The notes under the pieces: generated by a model
Databases searched by the model: none
Seen by the model: the letters and a program-made list of their open reading frames with translations, nothing else
Told to the model about the DNA's origin: nothing
NCBI GenBank assembly: GCA_002720475.1
Contig: PBIL01000008.1
Span: forward strand, 141,757-205,756
Source: Roseovarius sp.
Lineage (GTDB): Bacteria > Pseudomonadota > Alphaproteobacteria > Rhodobacterales > Rhodobacteraceae
DNA length: 64,000 nucleotides
Reading direction: 5' to 3'
In this document: positions 36,932 through 46,388 of the stretch, piece after piece
How the letters are laid out: each line of letters begins with the position of its first letter
Position numbering within the stretch: position 1 is the first letter of the stretch
Made by a program: the position numbers and the translations under genes

Positions 36932-37942
36932 ATGACCGACGCGCTTACCAGGATGCTCGCCACCCGTGACTGGATCCTCGCGGACGGGGCGACCGGCACC
37001 AACCTGTTCAACATGGGGCTGCAATCGGGCGATGCGCCGGAGATGTGGAATGACGCGCATCCCGACCGGATCCGCTCCCTTTACCGGAGCGCGGTGGACG
37101 CGGGCAGCGACCTCTTCCTCACCAATTCCTTCGGCGGCAATGCCGCGCGGCTCAAGCTGCACGGCGCGCAGAAGCGGGCGCGCGAGTTGTCGCGCATCGC
37201 CGCCGAGATCGGCCGCGAGGTGGCCGATCGCTGCGAGCGCCCGGTGATCGTGGCCGGCTCCGTCGGGCCGACGGGCGAGATCATGGCCCCGATGGGCGCG
37301 CTCACGCATGACCTGGCGGTGGAGATCTTCCACGAGCAGGCCGAGGGGCTCAAGGAGGGCGGGGCCGATGTGCTCTGGCTCGAGACGATCAGCGCGGCCG
37401 AGGAATACCGCGCCGCCGCCGAGGCTTTCCGCCTGGCCGACATGCCCTGGTGCGGCACGATGAGCTTCGACACGGCGGGGCGCACGATGATGGGCGTCAC
37501 CTCCGAGGACCTGGCGAAACTGGTGGAGAAGCTGCCCAACCCGCCGCTGGCCTACGGGGCCAATTGCGGCGTCGGGGCCTCGGACCTCCTGCGCACGATT
37601 CTGGGCTTTGCCGCGCAGGGCCCGGAGCGGCCGCTGATCGCCAAGGGCAATGCCGGTATTCCGAAATACCATGACGGGCATATCCATTATGACGGCACGC
37701 CCGAGCTGATGGCGGAATATGCCGTGCTCGCGCGCGATGCGGGCGCGACGATCATCGGCGGCTGCTGCGGCACCATGCCAGACCACCTGTCGCGCATGCG
37801 CGCCGCGCTCGAGGAGCGTCCCCGCGGCCCGCGCCCGACGCTCGATCAGATCACCGCCGCGCTCGGCCCGTTCTCCTCGGCCTCCGACGGCACCGGCGAT
37901 GACGCGGCCCCGGCGCGGCGGGCGCGGCGGCGGCGGGCCTAG
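36932..37942 (+). CDS. Homocysteine S-methyltransferase (BHMT-like; MetH homocysteine-binding part)
   Basis: Zinc-dependent homocysteine methyltransferase of 336 residues. The TIM barrel starts ILADGATGTNLFNMGL; zinc ligands are the Cys in ANCGVG and the Cys pair in IIGGCCGTMPDH. It is often annotated betaine-homocysteine methyltransferase, but in Rhodobacterales this protein has been reported to act as the homocysteine module of a dissected B12-dependent methionine synthase. The pterin-binding module lies at 50432. The start at 36932 follows AGGA. The last codon before the IS is GCC; the TAG stop is formed at the IS junction. Confidence 0.88.
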   Translation: MTDALTRMLATRDWILADGATGTNLFNMGLQSGDAPEMWNDAHPDRIRSLYRSAVDAGSDLFLTNSFGGNAARLKLHGAQKRARELSRIAAEIGREVADRCERPVIVAGSVGPTGEIMAPMGALTHDLAVEIFHEQAEGLKEGGADVLWLETISAAEEYRAAAEAFRLADMPWCGTMSFDTAGRTMMGVTSEDLAKLVEKLPNPPLAYGANCGVGASDLLRTILGFAAQGPERPLIAKGNAGIPKYHDGHIHYDGTPELMAEYAVLARDAGATIIGGCCGTMPDHLSRMRAALEERPRGPRPTLDQITAALGPFSSASDGTGDDAAPARRARRRRA

Positions 37943-37951
37943 TGGATTGAT
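37942..37951 (+). repeat. Left terminal inverted repeat of the IS630 element
   Basis: GTGGATTGAT, the exact reverse complement of the right end. The first G supplies the third base of the upstream methyltransferase stop codon. Confidence 0.9.
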
Positions 37952-38010
37952 CGGATCAAAAGAATCCGATTTGGGATTCCGTATTGAGCTGTGACGTGCG
38001 AGTCTGGCGC

Positions 38011-39093
38011 ATGCGCAGCGGCATCTCCTTCACCATCTCTTCCCGCGACCGTCAGCGATTGCGAGCGATCGTCGCGGACCCCAAGAGCCCGCAGAAGCAC
38101 GTCTGGCGGGCGCATATTGTTCTTCTGAGCGGCGACGGTGTGGGCACCTCGGCGATCATGGCCGAGACCGGCAAGTCGAAGACCTGCGTGTGGCGCTGGC
38201 AGGAGCGGTTCATGCACGAGGGCGTTGACGGCCTGCTTCGCGACCGGACCCGTCCGCCCGGCAAGGCGCCGGTCCCGCCGGAGCGCGTCGCCGAGATCGT
38301 CCGCCTGACGCAGGAACCGCCGCCGCACGAGGCGACCCACTGGACGTTGCGCGCGATGGCGAAGGTCGCCGGCGTTGCGGCCTCGACGGTCCAGGCGATC
38401 TGGAAGGCCCATGGCCTCAGCCCGCACCGCTGGCGGCATTTCAAGCTCTCGAACGACCCGGCCTTCGCCGAGAAGCTCACGACCATCGTCGGCTTGTATG
38501 TCGATCCGCCGGCCCATGCCGTGGTGCTGTCGGTCGATGAGAAGTCGCAGATCCAGGCGCTCGACCGTACCCAGCCCGGCCTGCCGATGAAGAAGGGCCG
38601 CGCCGGCACGATGACCCATGATTACAAGCGGCACGGCACGACGACGCTCTTCGCCGCGCTCAACGTGCTGGACGGTACGGTCATCGGACAGAACATGCAG
38701 CGCCATCGCCATCAGGAGTTCATCCGCTTCCTCAACCGCATCGAGCGCGAAGTGCCGGCGGACAAGGCCATCCACGTGATCCTCGACAACTATGCGGCGC
38801 ACAAGAAGGACAAGGTCCGCGCCTGGCTCGCCCGCCATCCACGCTGGACCTTCCATTTCACGCCGACCTCGTGCTCGTGGCTCAATGCCGTCGAGGGCTT
38901 CTTCGCCAAACTCACCCGGCGCAGGCTCAGGCACGGCGTCTTCCATTCCGTCATCGAGCTCCAGGCCGCCATCAACCGCTTCGTCCGTGAATACAATGCC
39001 GACAACCCGCAGCCATTCGTCTGGAAAGCCAATCCCGATGACATCATCGCCGCCCGAAACCGGGGGTTCCAAACGTTGGAATCAATCCACTAG
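38011..39093 (+). CDS. IS630-family transposase
   Basis: DDE transposase of 360 residues. An N-terminal helix-turn-helix region (residues 1-130; TGKSKTCVWRWQERF) precedes the catalytic core: Asp176 in LSVDEKSQIQALDR, Asp259 in HVILDNYAAHKK, and Glu295 in WLNAVEGFFAKL. The spacing between the last two is 35 residues, the expected DD35E for the family. The frame is intact. An earlier in-frame start at 37984 is possible. The stop codon is not inside the element: the TAG is made of the duplicated TA and the flanking G. Confidence 0.94.
   Translation: MRSGISFTISSRDRQRLRAIVADPKSPQKHVWRAHIVLLSGDGVGTSAIMAETGKSKTCVWRWQERFMHEGVDGLLRDRTRPPGKAPVPPERVAEIVRLTQEPPPHEATHWTLRAMAKVAGVAASTVQAIWKAHGLSPHRWRHFKLSNDPAFAEKLTTIVGLYVDPPAHAVVLSVDEKSQIQALDRTQPGLPMKKGRAGTMTHDYKRHGTTTLFAALNVLDGTVIGQNMQRHRHQEFIRFLNRIEREVPADKAIHVILDNYAAHKKDKVRAWLARHPRWTFHFTPTSCSWLNAVEGFFAKLTRRRLRHGVFHSVIELQAAINRFVREYNADNPQPFVWKANPDDIIAARNRGFQTLESIH
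39081..39090 (-). repeat. Right terminal inverted repeat of the IS630 element
   Basis: ATCAATCCAC, mirror of the left end. The duplicated TA and flanking G follow and complete the transposase stop codon. Confidence 0.9.
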
Positions 39094-40589
39094 AGCGCGC
39101 GCAGCACCCCCGGCAGTTCCTTGGCCAGATCCGTGGCGATGAGCCCCGGACCGAAGGCGCGCGCCGCCTCGGCATGAAGCCAGGCGGCGGCCCCGGCGGC
39201 CTCCATCGGACCCATCCCCCGCGCCAGAAGCCCGGTGATCATTCCGGCCAGAACGTCCCCCGACCCCGCCGTGGCAAGCCAGGGCGCGGCCCGGTCGTAA
39301 CAGGCGGCGTGAAGGCTGCACCGGCCGTCGGGCGCGGCGATCACCGTGTCCGGCCCCTTGAAGAGCACCACGCATCCGGCGCGCCGCGCCGCCGCCCGTG
39401 TGGCATCGAGCCTGGAGAAGGCCGGGCCGCGTGTCGCGGGGGCGGCCAGTTCGGCGGCAAGATCGGGGAAGAGCCGCGCGAATTCACCGGCATGGGGGGT
39501 GAGCACGCAAGTCTCGTGCAGGTCCCCGAAAAGCTCATCGGGCGCATCGGCAAAGGCGGTCAGCGCATCCGCGTCAAGCACGATGCAAGGCGCGCGCTCA
39601 TGGCGCAGCGCCTCCGGCACCATCTCGCGCGCCCGCGCAAGCCCAAGGCCCGGCCCGAGGCAGAGCGCGGTGATCCTTGGATCGGCGAGGGCTGCGCGCA
39701 GATCCGCCGCCCCCGCCACGGGCCGCAGCATCTCGGCGGTGATGTGACAGGCCACTTCCAGCCGCGCCGCGCCCGGCACCCCGAGCGTGACCGCCCCCGC
39801 CCCGACCCGGAGCGCCGCGCGCGCGGCCAGCCGCGCGGGCCCCGTGTGCCCTGCCCCGCCGGTCAGCACCAGCGCGTGGCCGTGGGTGTATTTGTGACCC
39901 GCCCCCTTGGCGAGCCGCGCCGCGTCGGGCGCGGCGACGAGCGTTGCGTCCCCCGGCCCGTGATCGAGCCCGATATCGGCCAGCACGAGCGCCCCGCAAT
40001 GCGCCGGTCCCTCGGCCAGGTAATGGCCGGGCCGGGCGGCGTGAAAGCTGACGGTGAGATCGGCGCGCATGGCCGCCCCGCCCAGCACCCGCCCGCTGTC
40101 CCCGCAAAGGCCCGAGGGCAGATCGACCGACACGATGCGCGCCGCGCGCCTGTCGCAGGCCGCCCGCGCCGCCCCCTCGAGCGGCCGCGTGAGCCCCGTG
40201 CCGAAGAGCGCATCGACCAGCAGCGCACTCCTCTCGTCCGGCAGCGCTTGGGCCAGCGGCACAACCGCCCCCACCGCCTGCCAGCGGTCGAGGTTCGCGC
40301 GCGCATCCGGCGGAAGACGGGCCGGATCGCCCAGCAGATACGCCGTTACCGTCCAGCCCCGCGCCGCCAGAAGCCGCGCGATCACGAACCCGTCGCCGCC
40401 ATTGTTGCCCGGCCCGCACAGCACCTGCGCGCGCTGCGGACCGGAGGCGAGATCCGGCCAGCGCGCGAGGATCGCCGCGACCACCCCGCGCCCGGCGCGC
40501 TCCATCAGCTCGAGTCCCGTCACCACCCCCGACTCGATGGCGGCCCGCTCCTGCGCCCGCATCCGCGCTGCGGTGATGAGATCGGTCAT
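39090..40589 (-). CDS. nnr: Bifunctional NAD(P)HX epimerase/dehydratase (YjeF/Nnr)
   Basis: Repairs hydrated NADH and NADPH. It has 499 residues and two domains. The N-terminal YjeF epimerase (about 1-210) has VLCGPGNNGGDGFVIA. The C-terminal ADP-dependent dehydratase (about 215-499) has KYTHGHALVLTGGAGHTG, VLFKGPDTVI and TAGSGDVLAGMITG. Before the IS insertion its stop codon overlapped that of the convergent homocysteine methyltransferase gene in a single CTAG. The present TAG uses one base of the IS end. No protein sequence was lost. Confidence 0.95.
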   Translation of the reverse strand: MTDLITAARMRAQERAAIESGVVTGLELMERAGRGVVAAILARWPDLASGPQRAQVLCGPGNNGGDGFVIARLLAARGWTVTAYLLGDPARLPPDARANLDRWQAVGAVVPLAQALPDERSALLVDALFGTGLTRPLEGAARAACDRRAARIVSVDLPSGLCGDSGRVLGGAAMRADLTVSFHAARPGHYLAEGPAHCGALVLADIGLDHGPGDATLVAAPDAARLAKGAGHKYTHGHALVLTGGAGHTGPARLAARAALRVGAGAVTLGVPGAARLEVACHITAEMLRPVAGAADLRAALADPRITALCLGPGLGLARAREMVPEALRHERAPCIVLDADALTAFADAPDELFGDLHETCVLTPHAGEFARLFPDLAAELAAPATRGPAFSRLDATRAAARRAGCVVLFKGPDTVIAAPDGRCSLHAACYDRAAPWLATAGSGDVLAGMITGLLARGMGPMEAAGAAAWLHAEAARAFGPGLIATDLAKELPGVLRAL

Positions 40590-40623
40590 CTGTCGCGCCC
40601 CCGTTTCATTTCTGCCTATTCAC

Positions 40624-40658
40624 AGGTCAGAGTGCCCAAGAATTAGGCAGGCTGACCT
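40624..40658. repeat. Inverted repeat between nnr and glnB
   Basis: AGGTCAG (40624-40630) mirrors CTGACCT (40652-40658), with an inner TGCC/GGCA pair (40633-40636, 40646-40649) around a 9-nt loop. About 100 nt before the glnB ATG. It could be an operator or a transcript hairpin; it does not match an NtrC site. Confidence 0.4.
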
Positions 40659-40693
40659 CGTTGATCCGAAACCCGACCCGGAAACCACCCTAG

Positions 40694-41098
<405 letters not shown>

Positions 41099-41127
41099 CA
41101 CATCCAAAGCAGGAAAGGGACCTATTC

Positions 41128-42534
41128 ATGAGCACAGACGCGCTCCTCAAGCTGATCAAGGACGAGGATATCGACTATGTCGACATCCGCTTCACCGACC
41201 CGCGCGGCAAGCTCCAGCATGTCACGGTCATGGCCGATCTGGTGGACGAGGATTTCCTCGAGGAGGGCTTCATGTTCGACGGCTCCTCGATCGCCGGGTG
41301 GAAGAGCATCGAGGCCAGCGACATGAAGCTCATGCCCGATACCGAGAGCGCCTATGTCGATCCCTTCTATGCCGAAAAGACGCTTTGCGTGCATTGCTCG
41401 GTGGTCGAGCCCGACACCGGCGAGCCCTACGAGCGTGACCCGCGCGGCACCGCCGAGAAGGCCGAGGCCTATCTCAAGGCCTCCGGCGTGGGCGACGTGG
41501 CCTATTTCGGCCCGGAGGCGGAGTTCTTCCTCTTCGACGACGTGCGGTTCTCGAACACGATCAACAAGGTCTCCTACGAGCTCGATGCCGTCGATGGCTC
41601 CTGGAATACCGATGCCGAGTTCGAGACCGGCAATACCGGCCATCGGCCCGGCCTCAAGGGCGGCTACTTCCCGGTGAACCCGGTCGATGACGCCCAGGAC
41701 CTGCGCGCCGAGATGCTCTCGACCATGAAACGCATGGGCATGAAGGTGGACAAGCACCATCACGAGGTGGCGTCCTGCCAGCACGAGCTTGGCCTGATCT
41801 TCGACTCGCTCGTGAAACAGGCCGACGAGGTGCAGAAATACAAATACGTGATCCACAACGTGGCCCATGCCTATGGCAAGTCCGCCACCTTCATGCCCAA
41901 GCCGATCTATGGCGACAACGGCTCCGGCATGCATGTGAACATGTCGATCTGGAAGGAGGGCAAGCCGCTCTTCGCGGGCGACAAATATGCCGATCTGAGC
42001 CAGGAGGCGCTGTGGTTCATCGGCGGCATCCTGAAGCACGCCAAGACGCTCAACGCCTTCACCAACCCGACCACCAACAGCTACAAGCGGCTGGTGCCGG
42101 GGTTCGAGGCCCCGGTGCTGCGGGCCTATTCGGCGCGCAACCGCTCCGGCTGCATCCGCATTCCATGGACCGAAAGCCCCAAGGCCAAGCGCGTCGAGGC
42201 CCGCTTTCCCGATCCGGCGGCCAACCCCTATCTGGCCTTCGCCGCGCTGCTGATGGCCGGGCTTGACGGGATCAAGTCGCGCATCGATCCCGGCGAGGCG
42301 ATGGACAAGAACCTCTACGACCTTCCGGCCGAAGAGCTCAAGGACATCCCCACCGTCTGCGGCAGCCTCCGCGAGGCGCTCGAGGCACTGGAGCGCGACC
42401 ATGACTTCCTGCTCGCGGGCGACGTGTTCACCAAGGCGCAGATCGAAGGTTACATCGCGCTCAAGACCGAAGAGGTTCACAAGTTCGAGCAGACGCCGCA
42501 CCCGGTCGAATTCGGGATGTATTACAGCTGCTGA
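41128..42534 (+). CDS. glnA: Glutamine synthetase type I
   Basis: ATP-dependent glutamate-ammonia ligase, 468 residues, forming a dodecamer. Landmarks: [12 protein letters not shown], the catalytic [22 protein letters not shown], and the adenylylation tyrosine Tyr397 in NLYDLP, which makes it a target of GlnE regulation. AGGAAAGG lies before the ATG. A terminator-like hairpin follows, so the glnBA unit ends here. Confidence 0.98.
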   Translation: MSTDALLKLIKDEDIDYVDIRFTDPRGKLQHVTVMADLVDEDFLEEGFMFDGSSIAGWKSIEASDMKLMPDTESAYVDPFYAEKTLCVHCSVVEPDTGEPYERDPRGTAEKAEAYLKASGVGDVAYFGPEAEFFLFDDVRFSNTINKVSYELDAVDGSWNTDAEFETGNTGHRPGLKGGYFPVNPVDDAQDLRAEMLSTMKRMGMKVDKHHHEVASCQHELGLIFDSLVKQADEVQKYKYVIHNVAHAYGKSATFMPKPIYGDNGSGMHVNMSIWKEGKPLFAGDKYADLSQEALWFIGGILKHAKTLNAFTNPTTNSYKRLVPGFEAPVLRAYSARNRSGCIRIPWTESPKAKRVEARFPDPAANPYLAFAALLMAGLDGIKSRIDPGEAMDKNLYDLPAEELKDIPTVCGSLREALEALERDHDFLLAGDVFTKAQIEGYIALKTEEVHKFEQTPHPVEFGMYYSC

Positions 42535-42574
42535 GGCCCGATCATCCCATTTTGGCCACGTTATACAACTATAA

Positions 42575-42604
42575 GGCGTCCCACGGCGGGGCGCCTTTTC
42601 CTTT
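42575..42604 (+). terminator. Rho-independent terminator of glnBA
   Basis: GGCGTCCC pairs with GGGGCGCC (8 bp with one G-T pair) around loop ACGGC, followed by TTTTCCTTTT. Confidence 0.75.
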
Positions 42605-42751
42605 TGCGGTCGTGCTGTTGACGGCAAGGAACCAAAATCGCGGAATCTCGTGCATTGCCCAAATGTCATCAAATTTGAAACAAACTGGCTCCCACATTTC
42701 CCGCCATGGTCATTCCCGAAGACGACCAGGAAACAAGACACGGACAAGACC

Positions 42752-43603
42752 ATGGACACCACCTCATATCGCGTGACCGCAGGGCTGTTGTTTCTGAACG
42801 GCAGGGACTTCGACATGGCGGCGCTGGTCTGTCGTGTGGGCGAGACGCTCGAGCGTCTGGGCACGCGCGTGACCGAACGGCGTTGTCTCTCGGACGAGCT
42901 TGCGGTGATCCGAACGGGCGATTTCGATTGTCGGCTGCAGCACGACGGGCCCTGCGATCTTGCGCGGCTCGCGCGGCCCGCCGAGACGCGGCTGATGCTC
43001 ACCTTGCTGCGCGAGGGCGGCCTGCCGTCCGCCGATCACAGGCGGATGCAGGCCGTGATCGCGCATCTGCTGGCCGATCTGCAGGGTGTGCTTGCCCCCG
43101 ATTACGTGCAATGGACCGATCCCGACGCCGTGCTCACCCGCGACGAGTTTCGCGCCGCGGTGGTCGGCACCGCAGCCCTGCCCGTGCCCGAGCGCGTGGC
43201 ACCCAAGGTGCGGCGGCGCAAGCGCCTGCCGGATGTGGAATCCGTTTATGCCGGTCTGCGGGAGACGATCCCCGGACAGGCGCGCAGCAGCGACGAGGGC
43301 GACCGCCTCGCGGCGCTGCGCGCCGCCTTCCGCGATCCCGACCCCGAGGCCGGTGACGTCGCCGATGACATGCCCCTGCGCGAGCCGACCGCGCCGCTGC
43401 GCCTTGCGGTCTGGTTGATGACGATCACGCTGGGGCTGTTCGCGCTGCCCGTGGCTGCGGCCCTGGCGGTGGTGAACCTGCTGCGCGGCGAGAACCTGCG
43501 GCTGACCTCGCAGATGTCGGCGCTCACCGGCTTGTTCATGGTGCTGGCTTCCACCGGACAGATCGCGCAGGCCGCCGATCTCATGCAGGCCCTGCTGCCG
43601 TGA
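42752..43603 (+). CDS. Uncharacterised membrane-anchored protein, paralogue A
   Basis: A 283-residue protein I cannot assign. Residues 1-130 form a soluble domain. The middle (145-210) is basic then acidic. A hydrophobic segment at 215-245 (PLRLAVWLMTITLGLFALP) is followed by another near 255-270. The gene at 44611 encodes a shorter relative: its C-terminal segment starts PLRLTIVTFGLTLFL and has the same PVAAAL/PIGAAL pattern. The pair flanks a lytic transglycosylase. The ATG at 42752 has no strong ribosome-binding site. Confidence 0.7.
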   Translation: MDTTSYRVTAGLLFLNGRDFDMAALVCRVGETLERLGTRVTERRCLSDELAVIRTGDFDCRLQHDGPCDLARLARPAETRLMLTLLREGGLPSADHRRMQAVIAHLLADLQGVLAPDYVQWTDPDAVLTRDEFRAAVVGTAALPVPERVAPKVRRRKRLPDVESVYAGLRETIPGQARSSDEGDRLAALRAAFRDPDPEAGDVADDMPLREPTAPLRLAVWLMTITLGLFALPVAAALAVVNLLRGENLRLTSQMSALTGLFMVLASTGQIAQAADLMQALLP

Positions 43604-43699
43604 TCGGCAGGCCCGCATATCCGGCCTCGGCAACGGGTCTTGCCTGCAAATCGCGTGACGTTAGACTGTCTGCGGGGTGGGTATGACAGGAGTATTTCC

Positions 43700-44515
43700 A
43701 TGACGACCGGTATTGCGGGACAGCGGGCCGCAGCGCTTTCGGCCGTGGTGATGCTGGCGGCGGGCGCGTCCGGGGCCGCGCCCTGCGGCAACACGGCACA
43801 GGGGTTCGAGACCTGGAAGGCCGCTTTCTCCGAGGAAGCGGCGGCGGCCGGGGTAGGCGCGCGCGGCCTTGCCGCCCTCGGGACGGCCGACTATTCGCAT
43901 TCCACCATCTCCGCGGACCGCAACCAGAAGAGCTTTCGCTACAGCCTGGAGAAGTTCATGCAGGTGCGCGGCGCATCGACCATCGTGGCGCAGGGCCGCA
44001 AGCGCCGGACGCGCGACGCGGCCTTCTACGATGCGCTCGAACGCCGGTATGGCGTGCCCGCGGGCGTGCTCATCGCCATTCACGGGATGGAAACCGGGTT
44101 TGGCGGCTTCATGGGCGATACCCCGGTGGTCTCGGCCATCGTGACGCTGACCTACGATTGCCGCCGCTCGGATTTCTTCCGCCCGCATGCCATCGGCGCG
44201 CTGAAACTCGTGGACCGGGGCACCATCACGGCCCAGACGCGGGGCGCGCGGCATGGCGAGCTTGGCCACACGCAGTTTCTGCCCGGCAACGCGCTGGCCT
44301 ACGGGGTCGATGCCAATGGCGATGGCAGGGTGGATTTCTACAACCTCGCCGATGCCATGGCCTCGACGGCCAATTACCTGCGGCAGAAGGGCTGGCAGCC
44401 GGGCCTTGGCTATCAGGAGGGCGAGCCGAATTTCGCGGTGATCCAGAAATGGAATGCCGCCGGCGTCTATCAGAAGGCGATCGCGCTGATGGCGGCTCAG
44501 ATCGACCGGCGCTGA
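43700..44515 (+). CDS. Lytic murein transglycosylase (MltB/SLT-3 family)
   Basis: Periplasmic enzyme of 271 residues that cleaves glycan strands with 1,6-anhydro product. A signal peptide ends near residue 26 (VVMLAAGASGAAP). The mature start is CGNTAQGFETW. The catalytic Glu lies in IAIHGMETGFGG, followed by the MltB-type TPVVSAIVTLTYDCRRS, and then GELGHTQFLPG and DGRVDFYNLADAMAS. It may be a lipoprotein-free, soluble MltB. The start at 43700 follows AGGAG. Confidence 0.88.
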   Translation: MTTGIAGQRAAALSAVVMLAAGASGAAPCGNTAQGFETWKAAFSEEAAAAGVGARGLAALGTADYSHSTISADRNQKSFRYSLEKFMQVRGASTIVAQGRKRRTRDAAFYDALERRYGVPAGVLIAIHGMETGFGGFMGDTPVVSAIVTLTYDCRRSDFFRPHAIGALKLVDRGTITAQTRGARHGELGHTQFLPGNALAYGVDANGDGRVDFYNLADAMASTANYLRQKGWQPGLGYQEGEPNFAVIQKWNAAGVYQKAIALMAAQIDRR

Positions 44516-44610
44516 ACGGTGCCGGAGAGAGCGTGTGTGAACGGGTCGGTAAGGGGTAGCAGCGGGTCACGTCGAGACGAAGAAATTACTTAGCCCAGAG
44601 GCTTTTGACG

Positions 44611-45270
44611 ATGAGCAGGCAGGAGTTCGGCGAAATCGCCGCCCTCGAATATCATGCCCCCCCGGGCATGGACTTCCCCGACATCGTCGAGGAGTTCGAC
44701 ATTTCCTCGCGGGCGCTCTCCTCGCAGGTGCGCCGCCTGACCTGGGATGGCGAGGACATCGCGATCATCGACCGCGAGCGGGTGCGCATCGCCCTTGGCT
44801 GGCTGCCCCCTTCCCGCCGCAACCGGCCGCATTACCTCGTCATCGCCATGGGGCCGCCGGCGCGCAAACGGCGGGCCGGTTTCGATCAGGCAGCCTACAG
44901 GGTGCTGCTCGATCGCGCCCTTGACCGGGTGCAGGGCTTCTTGCCATTCGATGCGATTCTGCGCGGTCCCGCCTCGCAGCCCGTCGGCAGCGCGCTTCTC
45001 GATCGCAGTTTCGACCTGCTCGGGGCCACGGCACCGACGCTCTCGGAAGAGACCATCGCGCGCGCGCAGGAACGTCGTGCCGCCGCGAAAGCCGATGGCT
45101 GGGCCAGCGATGCGATCGAGCCGATTGCCCTTCCGAAGATTCCTTCGGTGCCGCTGCGGCTGACCATCGTCACCTTCGGATTGACCCTTTTCCTGCACGC
45201 GCCCCCGATCGGGGCGGCGCTTCTGACCTATACCGCACTGCGCGAGGCGCAGCCGCTCTTCTCCTCCTGA
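44611..45270 (+). CDS. Uncharacterised membrane-anchored protein, paralogue B
   Basis: A 219-residue unassigned protein. Residues 20-135 form a soluble domain (ALSSQVRRLTWDGEDIAIID, then YRVLLDRALDRVQGFLPFDA). The C-terminus (181-212) is hydrophobic and matches that of paralogue A at 42752 (see finding). Both have a similar layout: a domain with a D(D/E)xAxI strand followed by a helix ending in L-P-D, a linker, and one membrane anchor. It starts 95 nt after the transglycosylase stop. Function unknown. Confidence 0.7.
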   Translation: MSRQEFGEIAALEYHAPPGMDFPDIVEEFDISSRALSSQVRRLTWDGEDIAIIDRERVRIALGWLPPSRRNRPHYLVIAMGPPARKRRAGFDQAAYRVLLDRALDRVQGFLPFDAILRGPASQPVGSALLDRSFDLLGATAPTLSEETIARAQERRAAAKADGWASDAIEPIALPKIPSVPLRLTIVTFGLTLFLHAPPIGAALLTYTALREAQPLFSS

Positions 45271-45344
45271 GAGTGGCCGGTGCCCGACATGAAACTGTTG
45301 CGCGCGCCTGCGATGATCCGGCTCCGGTCTTGTCCGAGGTTGCC

Positions 45345-46301
45345 ATGTTCCGCCTTCTGCCCATCCTGCTTGCCCTCTGCCTTGTCGGCACGTCCGTGTC
45401 GGCGCAGGCATCGCGCGTCATCCTTCTGGGCGACATGCCCTACGGCCCGCCCGAGGCAAGCCATCCGCCCTTCGAGGCGCTGATCGGTGCGATCAATGCC
45501 ACGGCACCCGATCTCGTGATCCATGTGGGCGACATCAAATCCGGGCGCGGCCCCTGTTCGGATGCGGTGCTGGCCGAACAGCGCGCCTGGCTCGACAGCC
45601 TGGATGCGCCGGTGCTCTACACGCCGGGCGACAACGAATGGACCGATTGCCACCGCGCGGACGCGGGCGGCTTCGACCCGCGCGGGCGGCTGGCGCATCT
45701 TCGCGCCACCTTCTTCGACGCGCCCGGGCAGACGCTCGGCGCGCGCCCGCTGCCCGTGACCCATCAGGGCACCGAGGGCTATCCCGAGAATGCCCGCCTC
45801 ATGCTGGGCGACGTCATGGTGATGAGCGCCCATGTGGTGGGCTCCAACAATGGCTTCGAGCCGCATGACCTTGCCACCGCCGAGGAGGCGCTGGCGCGGG
45901 ACGCGGCCAATCGTGCCTGGCTTGCCGCCTCCTTCGCGGCGGCGCGCCAGGCCGGGGCGAAGGCCCTCATCCTTGCCATTCACGGCGACATGTTCGAGTT
46001 CGGTTTCGCCCCGCCCTGGAATGCCGAAAGCTTCCTGCGCCATTCGGGCTTCGCCCGCTTCGCCGAGGTGCTGATCGCCGAGACCAACCGCTTCGCGCGC
46101 CCCGTGCTGCTCACCTACGGGGACAGCCATGTGTTCCGCATGTTCCGGCCCTTCCCGACCCGCGCGCCGGGGCTCATGGCGCTCGAGACCTTCGGCGCGC
46201 GGCACATGCACGCGGTCGAGATCACGGTCGATCCGGGCGCGGGCTATCCCTTCGCCATCCGCCCGCTGATCAACCCGGCACAGCCGCTGCGGCCCGAGTG
46301 A
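45345..46301 (+). CDS. Exported metallophosphatase-like protein
   Basis: A 318-residue predicted calcineurin-like phosphoesterase, exported by a Sec signal at residues 1-22 (LLPILLALCLVGTSVSAQA). Metal-binding motifs: GDMPYGP, HVGDIKSG, TPGDNEWTDC, and later HGDMFEF and YGDSHVF. The start at 45345 follows GAGG with 5 nt spacing. Substrate unknown. It sits between the unknown paralogue and an oxidase gene without an obvious operon link. Confidence 0.78.
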   Translation: MFRLLPILLALCLVGTSVSAQASRVILLGDMPYGPPEASHPPFEALIGAINATAPDLVIHVGDIKSGRGPCSDAVLAEQRAWLDSLDAPVLYTPGDNEWTDCHRADAGGFDPRGRLAHLRATFFDAPGQTLGARPLPVTHQGTEGYPENARLMLGDVMVMSAHVVGSNNGFEPHDLATAEEALARDAANRAWLAASFAAARQAGAKALILAIHGDMFEFGFAPPWNAESFLRHSGFARFAEVLIAETNRFARPVLLTYGDSHVFRMFRPFPTRAPGLMALETFGARHMHAVEITVDPGAGYPFAIRPLINPAQPLRPE

Positions 46302-46388
46302 CCGGGGCCGGGCCTGCGTCGATCCCGGCGATTGCGCGCGCGGCCCGGCGCTGGTAAGGCAATCTTACCAATTCGCGGAGGGATGCCC

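Larger units (their letters stand above)
37942..39090 (+). mobile_element. IS630-family insertion sequence (1149 bp)
   Basis: Complete insertion sequence. Perfect 10-bp terminal inverted repeats GTGGATTGAT and ATCAATCCAC mark the ends. TA is duplicated on both sides (37940-37941 and 39091-39092), as expected for IS630. The undisturbed site reads CTAG, the known preferred IS630 target. One intact transposase gene fills it. No second copy was seen in the window. Confidence 0.93.

Noticed and set aside
42535-42751. Additional small gene between glnA and the unknown protein
   Set aside because: Only a terminator and AT-rich spacer; short frames have no ribosome-binding site or recognisable product.
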